A stretch of 30,347 nucleotides of DNA from Gammaproteobacteria bacterium UBA1119. Lineage in GTDB: Bacteria; Pseudomonadota; Gammaproteobacteria; Pseudomonadales; Azotimanducaceae. The stretch spans positions 1-30,347 of the forward strand of contig DCBA01000074.1 in assembly GCA_002313255.1 (NCBI GenBank), given 5' to 3'. Of the stretch, positions 24,012-30,347 are shown piece after piece. Position 1 is the first letter of the stretch, and every line of letters begins with the position of its first letter. Below the pieces are notes generated by a model. That model was not told the origin of the DNA. It saw only the letters and a program-made list of their open reading frames with translations, and did no database searches. Made by a program: the position numbers and the translations under genes.

Positions 24012-26017
24012 CGATAGCAACAAATGAACCAACCTCCGTGCTGAAGGAGGTCCTAGGCAAGAACCAATTCGATGACCGCGTCGACACCCAATCCGACATT
24101 AAAACTAACGAAGCACTGCGACTCATTGGACGCTGCGCCAAGCTGCTCACCGAAGCTAAGTGGTTATTCAGTCTGAAGTTCCTGCTACAGCTCGGACTGG
24201 TATTTCCCGCGCTTCTCTTGCCCTGGATGGCCAAGATCCTGATCGACAACGTCATCTTGCAACGACCGTTCGGTGAAACCAGCGTCGCCTATCCGCCGTT
24301 CATGAATCCGATACTCAGCCTGATTGACGGACTGGATCCAATGGGAATCATGCTGGTCTTAACCATCATCTACGCCATTATGCTCTTCACCATCGGTAGT
24401 CGGATGGGTGGGACGGGCGCAGGGCTTCTGCAAGGCCAGGACGCGGCGACGCAAGCCGAAAACACCGTTAGTGCGGGCTATAGTGCGGGCGGCGGCATCT
24501 GGGGTATCGCCGAATTCATGGTGCACGTCCGCCTGACTCAGTCCATCGCCAATCGTGTGCGTACCCGTCTATTTCACCGTCTTACGCTCCTACCAATGAC
24601 CGTACTCGACGACCAGCGTATCGGCGATAGCGTCTTTCGAGTGCTCTATGACGTACCCGAAGTCCCCGACCTCGCGTACCGGGTCACCTTCACTCCTTTT
24701 TTCATGGGCCTCGGAGCTTTAATCAGCCTCTACATTCTTCAATATTCCTACGGCGCGGTTGCGCCAGAACTCATTTGGATTGCTTGGTTCGCCGTCCCTG
24801 CAGCGTTCGTGACCACGTTTCCCTTTTCTGGCGCGCTCAGACGTACCAATCAAAATAAACGCGCCGCTGGTTCAGCCGCCACCAACGCCATGGAAGAATC
24901 CATCACACAGGTCGGTGCAGTACAGAGTCTCGGAGCTTCAACGCAAGTGTCTAGCCGTTTTGCGTCCTTCAGCGATCAGACGTTCCTCCGCGAACGCTAT
25001 GCGATCGCGGTGATTATCTTTGTGGCATCGATCGCGGGCGGCGTTTTCGCTGCCGCAGCCATCTACGTCACCATACTGGTGTCCGACCAGATCATTGAAA
25101 ACACGATGACCCCCGGCGATTTCGCCGTGTTGTTAGGCATCTATTACCAAATCTCTAGCGCCGCTGGCTATTACGGTGCCATATGGATCAAACTTCAAGA
25201 AACGCTGGCCGCGGTACGCCGTGTCTTCTTTTTCCTCGACTATCGCTCCGAGGAGAACCGGTCAGAGGGCCAGCAATTAGACAACATCCAAGAGAGTGTC
25301 GTGCTGGAAGATGTCAGCTTCGACTACCCCGACGGCAAACGGGCTCTCGACCGCATCAACGTTGAACTTCCCATCAACAAACTCGTCGCGATTGTGGGCC
25401 CCACTGGCGCTGGTAAAACTACCTTGGCCTACCTCATTCCCTCGTTACTCACACCAACTTCTGGTCGCATTTTGATCGACGGTGTCGACATCCGCGAACT
25501 TAACGTGGACAGCCTGAGGCGCCACGTCACCTACGTATTCCAGGAACACGTACTCCTTTCCGACACGGTCCGTGAAAATCTCCTGCTTGCGAATCCGGAT
25601 GCGACAGAATCAAAGTTGCGTGAAGCCCTCGAGACTGCAGGTTGCAACGAATTCCTCGATAAACTACCCGATGGGATCGACACAGTTCTCGGGCGATCCG
25701 GCGATACGTTATCGGTCGGTCAGCAACAACGACTGTCTATTGCACGCGGCCTCGTTCGCGACGCCAAGATCTTGATTCTAGACGAACCCACGGCGGCTCT
25801 CGACCCGCAAACCGAGCAGCGCCTCGTCGGCGCTCTAGAAAACGCAGCCAAAGACCGTCTCGTCATCGTCATCGCTCATCGCCTGTCGACCATTCGTCAT
25901 GCCGATCGAATAATATTTCTAGAGGACGGTCGAATCGTCGAGAGCGGCTCCGAAGCCGAATTGATGGCCCGACCCGACGGGCGCTACCGAACATTTGTCG
26001 AGTTACAACAAACCTAG
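24008..26017 (+). CDS. ABC exporter subunit 2 (fused permease and ATPase)
   Basis: A 669-residue partner half-transporter. TM1 is about 54-78 and TM2 about 111-130. A Gly/Ala-rich insert ('GGTGAGLLQGQDAATQAENT') spans about 131-166 on the cytoplasmic side, before the coupling region 'IANRVRTRLFHRLTLLP'. The ATPase domain has Walker A 'GPTGAGKTT' (K470), Q-loop 'YVFQEHVLLSDTV', signature 'LSVGQQQRLSIARG', Walker B 'ILILDEPTAALD' and 'IAHRLSTIRHADRI'. Both subunits keep the catalytic Glu after Walker B, so neither site looks degenerate, unlike many heterodimeric exporters. The start ATG 24008 overlaps the stop of subunit 1 by four bases, which strongly argues for a stable pair. Placement after two sulfatases suggests the exporter serves the same substrate route, either for detoxification or for delivery to the outer membrane. 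Confidence 0.92.
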   Translation: MTIATNEPTSVLKEVLGKNQFDDRVDTQSDIKTNEALRLIGRCAKLLTEAKWLFSLKFLLQLGLVFPALLLPWMAKILIDNVILQRPFGETSVAYPPFMNPILSLIDGLDPMGIMLVLTIIYAIMLFTIGSRMGGTGAGLLQGQDAATQAENTVSAGYSAGGGIWGIAEFMVHVRLTQSIANRVRTRLFHRLTLLPMTVLDDQRIGDSVFRVLYDVPEVPDLAYRVTFTPFFMGLGALISLYILQYSYGAVAPELIWIAWFAVPAAFVTTFPFSGALRRTNQNKRAAGSAATNAMEESITQVGAVQSLGASTQVSSRFASFSDQTFLRERYAIAVIIFVASIAGGVFAAAAIYVTILVSDQIIENTMTPGDFAVLLGIYYQISSAAGYYGAIWIKLQETLAAVRRVFFFLDYRSEENRSEGQQLDNIQESVVLEDVSFDYPDGKRALDRINVELPINKLVAIVGPTGAGKTTLAYLIPSLLTPTSGRILIDGVDIRELNVDSLRRHVTYVFQEHVLLSDTVRENLLLANPDATESKLREALETAGCNEFLDKLPDGIDTVLGRSGDTLSVGQQQRLSIARGLVRDAKILILDEPTAALDPQTEQRLVGALENAAKDRLVIVIAHRLSTIRHADRIIFLEDGRIVESGSEAELMARPDGRYRTFVELQQT

Positions 26018-26252
26018 CTCCCTCCGGTCGTCTGGTGTCCGATACGATGGTCCGTCATAGCTGATCTTGCGTTACCAACACGACGGGTCCGGTTCGAGAA
26101 AAAGTCCGAGCGATAGCATCGAATATTAGGAATAGGAAAGGCGCCGCACAGATCCAAAAATGGGTGATTTCTATTCTAACAATTGGAAAATTGCACGTTG
26201 GACGTTTAGTGTGACAGTTGGGTGGGTTCAACGTATTTAGCGGGGATATCAG

Positions 26253-29219
26253 ATGCGTGTTTCAACGGTCTTGTCTGGTTCATTAATATCTGCATTGTTG
26301 GTGTTTATTGGTCTCCCATTGGGAGCGGCCGAAGAAGCGCAACAAGACGAAGGGTACATGGAGGAAGTCATCGTCACGGGCGAGCGTGGCGAAGTGAACG
26401 TCATGGATCGACCCATGACGGTAACCGGCTTTAACCAAGCCATGATCGAACAGCTGGGGATGCAGACCATCAACGATCTAGAAGTCTTGGTCCCTGGACT
26501 CCAGGTCGGCAACCGCAGTCAGGGTGGCGGTAAGCTGGAAAACGACCACTTCTACATGCGCGGGATTGGATCGGAACGCTCGGTAAACTTTTTCAGCGAT
26601 ACCTCGGTCGCTGTCTACATCGACGGGGTCTGGACCGATCAGACTTATGGAACCGACGGCTTCTTTGACGTCGAGCGCGTCGAAGTCACTCGCGGTCCAC
26701 AAGGCACCACGGGAGGTCGAGCCGCCATGTCGGGGGCCATCAACTTTCATACCCGAAAACCCACGGATGAGTTCGATATTCGCGTCGACGCAGAATTAAC
26801 CGACGTTTCCACCAACCGCACCAGCTTGGCATTCGGAGGCCCGATCAACGACAGCGGGTTTAGTTATCGATTTGCCGCGCAGAGATTCTCCGGAGACGGT
26901 TACATTGAGAATCTCGGTTCCGGGCCCGACGCTGGTGAACCAGATCGAACCCGATTCGCGCCATCGCTGCGGTGGAAAAACGATCAATGGGACATCGTCG
27001 CTCGTTACTCCAATCAGAAGGACACCGGAACCCCGCGCTCGTCCTTGCCACTTGGAGGTCGAAACACTCAAGACGAATTCGTAATGAACGCTGCAACCGG
27101 GCAATGTTTAACGTATACAGACCCGGTATCAGGCGCAGAGATCTGTCAGAGGAATCCGTTCTACGGGGTCCCGGCAGCACCCGCTGTTGCTGGTTGTTCC
27201 AACATAAACAACGATGGATCTCGCGACGAGATGAACATCATCTGTAACCCGGACGAACTTCGTTGGGAAATCTCGAGCAACACGCAGTCGATGGAAGATA
27301 GCAGTGCAGAGAATTTTTCAATCGATGTGTCGTACATCGTTAACGACAACTACCGCGTCAACTACAAGTTTGGCTCGCACGACGTATCGACTCGGACCAT
27401 CAACGACTCCGACCAGTTAAACCAACAAGGTGGCGGCACCTGTCTGGCGGGACATCCCAAAGTACTGCCCATCTCAGCCATTGGCGGCTGGATTCAACTT
27501 GAGGACGGCAGCTGGACACAACCGCTTACGCCCGTACTTGACGCGGACGGTAACCCTGTCCCGACGCAACTCCAGGCCGGTCAGTCGAGCCGTTATTGCT
27601 CGCAGGACGGCGGCGGTGTTGGCGCGTTTACCGACTCCGCGCTCGATGGGATCTTCACTTCGGACCAGACCAGTCACGAGGTGACCTTGATTTCGACATT
27701 GGATGGACCGTTTAACTTCACCGTTGGATTCACCACGATGGACGGCGACGAACCTAATGTGTACTCCGGTCGAGATTACAGTAGTTACGAGGGTGATTGG
27801 CTATACACGGATACCTCTGCCGCGTGTAACGCGGCCCTTGCAGGACTTTATGGATCGGGCGGTAGTCTCAGCGGCGGCGTCAGTTGGCTGCTTAGAGATC
27901 TTTACACCGACGCAGCCGCCATGTCTCAAACTGGTAGTGGCGGGAACTTATATGCTTGTCCTGGTTCCGCAGAACTGGTGGGCTTCTCCGATACCGGCAG
28001 AGCGACATTTTTGTCCAATCCAGACGGCGAAAGTTGGGCCTTTTACGGCAACATGGAATACCAGTCGACTGGCGTCTACTTCAACGCTGACTACATAGTC
28101 AATGACGAGTGGAGCGTGTTCGGGGGGATCAGACACGACTCCGACGACAAAGGTCGGACCGAGTCATCGTTCGCCGATCTAATCGGTATCCAAGCTGATG
28201 GCACGGCGTGCGGCGATACGAATTGGGAGAACTGCTTCTCAATCGTCGGCATTGGCGTCCGCGACGGAAGCGTCGATAACTACTCAGGACGTGGAGATCT
28301 TAACTGGAGCGCCACCACCTGGAACGTCGGCACCGAGTACCGGCCAAGTGAGGACGTGATGGTCTATACACGAATCTCCACCGGCTATCGAGCTGGCGGA
28401 TCCTTGGGTTACGGCAATTCTCAGGCGCCCTGGCAGTTTGATTCCGAGGAAATGATCAACTACGAAGTTGGTGTTAAAGGCCTCTATTTTGATCGCACAT
28501 TACAGTTACAAGCGACCTATTTCCTCCAAGATTTCGACAGTTATTGGGTTTTTGCTAGCCGATTGAAGACGGAAGCGGAGAAGCTGATGGAACCATTTGC
28601 CAGCCCGCTCACGGGTGAGGTCAATCCGATCGGAGGAACCACGATCGGGGGTATTGAGCTTGACGCTACGTGGAGAATTAACGACTCATTCACATTGCGC
28701 GGCTTTTACAACTACCTCAACTCGGACATTGGAGACTACGATGCACTCTACCCGTACGCCATTCCTGGTCAAGCGGGGGGTTGGGTCTCGCTTCCATGGA
28801 CCGACTCCGAGGGCAATGCGCAAAACTCATGGATATTTGGATCGGCTGACCCGGTCCAGTACGGGGGTAATCAGCTGGTAAACCAGCCTCAACATAAAGG
28901 CTCTCTGACGCTGGTATACGAGACTGAACTACCCGGTGAAATGGGTAGCTTGGAGGTTTTGACCATCGCCAACTACCGCAGCGAGAAATTCGTCGAACCG
29001 CTGAACCTGGACGCATACGCCATTGACCCTTACACGCGATGGGACCTGCGTGCCAACTGGCGATCGCAAGACGCGAAATGGACGGTCACGGCTTACATAC
29101 AAAACCTGCTAGACGAAGCAGCTCTGCAAATGTGGTCGCCTCGTGAGGGTATTGGCTCACCCTGGGGCACGATCGTGGAGCCAAGGCAAGTGGGATTCAG
29201 CTTCAGTTGGCAAAACTGA
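26253..29219 (+). CDS. TonB-dependent outer-membrane receptor
   Basis: A 988-residue outer-membrane receptor that imports a large substrate using energy from TonB-ExbBD. The N-terminus is a signal peptide ('SLISALLVFIGLPLGAAEE'). A TonB box 'EEVIVTG' follows at about residues 37-43. The plug domain contains 'INDLEVLVPGLQVGN', 'FYMRGIGSERSV' and 'VERVEVTRGPQGTTGGRAAM' (plug end), then a 22-strand barrel with many Asn/Asp/Gly loops. The C-terminus 'GFSFSWQN' ends in Asn instead of the usual aromatic residue. A Cys-bearing loop around residues 285-335 has several Cys that may form disulfides. The family fits the gammaproteobacterial group that often imports complex organics such as terpenoids or aromatic compounds. 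ATG 26253 is preceded by GGGG. It is 235 bases after the exporter genes, so probably has its own promoter, though none is clear. Confidence 0.94.
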   Translation: MRVSTVLSGSLISALLVFIGLPLGAAEEAQQDEGYMEEVIVTGERGEVNVMDRPMTVTGFNQAMIEQLGMQTINDLEVLVPGLQVGNRSQGGGKLENDHFYMRGIGSERSVNFFSDTSVAVYIDGVWTDQTYGTDGFFDVERVEVTRGPQGTTGGRAAMSGAINFHTRKPTDEFDIRVDAELTDVSTNRTSLAFGGPINDSGFSYRFAAQRFSGDGYIENLGSGPDAGEPDRTRFAPSLRWKNDQWDIVARYSNQKDTGTPRSSLPLGGRNTQDEFVMNAATGQCLTYTDPVSGAEICQRNPFYGVPAAPAVAGCSNINNDGSRDEMNIICNPDELRWEISSNTQSMEDSSAENFSIDVSYIVNDNYRVNYKFGSHDVSTRTINDSDQLNQQGGGTCLAGHPKVLPISAIGGWIQLEDGSWTQPLTPVLDADGNPVPTQLQAGQSSRYCSQDGGGVGAFTDSALDGIFTSDQTSHEVTLISTLDGPFNFTVGFTTMDGDEPNVYSGRDYSSYEGDWLYTDTSAACNAALAGLYGSGGSLSGGVSWLLRDLYTDAAAMSQTGSGGNLYACPGSAELVGFSDTGRATFLSNPDGESWAFYGNMEYQSTGVYFNADYIVNDEWSVFGGIRHDSDDKGRTESSFADLIGIQADGTACGDTNWENCFSIVGIGVRDGSVDNYSGRGDLNWSATTWNVGTEYRPSEDVMVYTRISTGYRAGGSLGYGNSQAPWQFDSEEMINYEVGVKGLYFDRTLQLQATYFLQDFDSYWVFASRLKTEAEKLMEPFASPLTGEVNPIGGTTIGGIELDATWRINDSFTLRGFYNYLNSDIGDYDALYPYAIPGQAGGWVSLPWTDSEGNAQNSWIFGSADPVQYGGNQLVNQPQHKGSLTLVYETELPGEMGSLEVLTIANYRSEKFVEPLNLDAYAIDPYTRWDLRANWRSQDAKWTVTAYIQNLLDEAALQMWSPREGIGSPWGTIVEPRQVGFSFSWQN

Positions 29220-29254
29220 GCCGGTTATAGCACTTACAATCCGGTCCTAAGAAA

Positions 29255-29285
29255 GCCGCACCGTTTGGGTCTCCAGCGGTGCGGC
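29255..29285 (+). terminator. Hairpin terminator after the TonB receptor
   Basis: A perfect 9-base GC-rich stem (GCCGCACCG / CGGTGCGGC) with a 13-base loop starts 35 bases after the receptor stop, followed by CTTTC. The flanking GAAAG / CTTTC also pair, so it could work on both strands and serve the convergent gene at 29415 as well. Confidence 0.75.
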
Positions 29286-29414
29286 CTTTCGCGCTTGGCC
29301 AACCCACTCACTGCGACTATCAATCTGCAACGACATCGGAAGCTCGATAAATTTGGTTAGATTCTTGCCGGCCGCAGATCGCGACAAGTGACTTTTTAAT
29401 CGTCTGATCCAGTT

Positions 29415-30347
29415 CTATTGAGCCAGACCCTCACCAAACCTTAAAACTGCCGTCGTGCCGGCTTCGATGTCGCCAAAGTGCTCACGGCTACCGTCCGTCC
29501 ATCGAACAGAAACGTTCCGAACAGAGGTTTCTTTGCCAAGCCCCATGTGCACCCTTGGATCGTTGGACGCAAGATAACTGCCGGCCGCTTGAACATCTCG
29601 GCTAACACGCATCGGCCCAACATCCGCCGACACGGTGGCGGCATACGCGTCTCGATTTTGCCGATCCAAGACCCGAAAACGAATCCAATTTCCCTGATTT
29701 GACACCTGGTTCATCAACAAATTAGCCGGCCCATCCCGATTCACGATCAGTAGATCCAGACCACCATCGTTGTCGACGTCACCAACTGCCATACCCCTGC
29801 CCGTATATACAAGCGGCGCTTGAGTACCTCCCTGCAACTGAACTTCTTTGAACCGGAAATCCGGTAATCCACGCAACAGTACGTCGGGCTCCGCGTAAAG
29901 CCGATCGTTTAACGTCTCTCTCGAAAAACCAATAGCTCCATTCGCTTCGTACAAATCGAGTCGCGTATCGTTGTTGAAATCGACCAATGCGACACCGAAT
30001 CGCGTATACCGTTTTGTCGCCGCCGCGAGGCCAACCGACACTGTCGCGTCCTCAAAAAAAGTTCCGTTGTTGCGAAAAAACGAATCGGTTTGGGTCGCCA
30101 GATTCACCACCAGCAAATCCGTATCGCCATCGTTGTCGTAATCGACAGCAGCCACGCCCATGCCCGATTTGGGGACACCGTGTTCGTCTACTGCGCAGCC
30201 AAGTAGCAGAGCCTCGTCGTCGAATCGTAGATCACCGCGGTTAAGCCACAACTGATTTTCGCCCATGTCGTTGGCCACAAAAACGTCGGTACGCCCATCG
30301 TTGTCGGCGTCAAGACCAACCACACCTAATCCGTTACCGAAGGCTAC
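29415..30347 (-). CDS. FG-GAP/VCBS-repeat protein with ASPIC/UnbV domain, N-terminus outside window
   Basis: The C-terminal 310 residues of a larger protein; the frame is open through the window edge, so the start is missing. Repeated calcium-binding-like motifs of the form DxDxDGxxD occur at 'DADNDGRTD', 'DYDNDGDTD', 'DFNNDTRLD' and 'DVDNDGGLD', each within an FG-GAP/VCBS beta-propeller blade. The last about 100 residues resemble the ASPIC/UnbV domain: 'WIRFRVLDRQNRDAYAATVS', then 'GSYLASNDPRVHMGLG' and 'VSVRWTDGSREHF'. This is the CRTAC1-like architecture; such proteins are usually secreted or surface-bound and their molecular function in bacteria is mostly unknown. It converges on the TonB receptor gene with a shared hairpin between them. 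It may act with the receptor at the outer membrane, but that is only positional inference. Confidence 0.9.
   Translation of the reverse strand, partial: VAFGNGLGVVGLDADNDGRTDVFVANDMGENQLWLNRGDLRFDDEALLLGCAVDEHGVPKSGMGVAAVDYDNDGDTDLLVVNLATQTDSFFRNNGTFFEDATVSVGLAAATKRYTRFGVALVDFNNDTRLDLYEANGAIGFSRETLNDRLYAEPDVLLRGLPDFRFKEVQLQGGTQAPLVYTGRGMAVGDVDNDGGLDLLIVNRDGPANLLMNQVSNQGNWIRFRVLDRQNRDAYAATVSADVGPMRVSRDVQAAGSYLASNDPRVHMGLGKETSVRNVSVRWTDGSREHFGDIEAGTTAVLRFGEGLAQ

Noticed and set aside
26018..26252. Promoter or riboswitch before the TonB receptor
   Set aside because: The 235-base gap has AT-rich pieces and TTGCAC/TTGGAC-like hexamers, but no well-spaced -10 partner or recognisable RNA fold.

Overview
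The window reads as a chromosomal metabolic/uptake region of a Gram-negative bacterium, most likely a gammaproteobacterium and plausibly marine. This rests on a large TonB-dependent receptor with an 'EEVIVTG' TonB box, exported sulfatases with signal peptides, and FG-GAP/UnbV surface-type repeats. The taxonomic call is inference. No tRNA, rRNA, CRISPR array, phage module or intact insertion sequence was found. Coding density is high and no gap between genes exceeds about 270 bases.

Layout. (1) 1-2789, minus: a single-chain biotin carboxylase / biotin carrier / carboxyltransferase acyl-CoA carboxylase, cut by the window edge. (2) 2819-7246: three phytanoyl-CoA-dioxygenase-type Fe(II)/2-oxoglutarate oxygenases (two plus, one minus) and a SAM methyltransferase. 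(3) 7514-11047, plus: a Baeyer-Villiger-type flavin monooxygenase, a two-domain rhodanese sulfurtransferase, a cupin, and a small exported DUF4019-like protein coupled to the cupin. (4) 11276-18461: two paralogous ATP-dependent dikinase-type phosphotransferases resembling rifampin phosphotransferase and PEP synthase. Between them, on the opposite strand, lies an IS4-type transposase-derived gene that appears to have lost catalytic residues but kept its frame. (5) 18541-26017, plus: a possible leader ORF, two exported formylglycine sulfatases, and a two-gene heterodimeric ABC exporter whose frames overlap by 4 bases, the first also overlapping the upstream sulfatase stop. (6) 26253-29219, plus: the TonB receptor, followed by a strong hairpin terminator. 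(7) 29415-30347, minus: the C-terminal part of an FG-GAP/ASPIC-UnbV protein.

How it may work together (inference). The TonB receptor would import a large or sulfated organic substrate. The exported sulfatases would remove sulfate, and the oxygenases, monooxygenase, methyltransferase and dikinases would modify or open the carbon skeleton. The acyl-CoA carboxylase would process acyl-CoA products, and the ABC exporter would remove toxic intermediates or move a lipid-like molecule. The substrate cannot be named from sequence; steroid-, terpenoid- or polyketide-like molecules fit the enzyme types. The most unusual points are the dikinase pair around a catalytically degenerate transposase, the sulfatase-exporter coupling, and three protein-like frames without starts on the minus strand between genes, which suggest gene loss at this locus.
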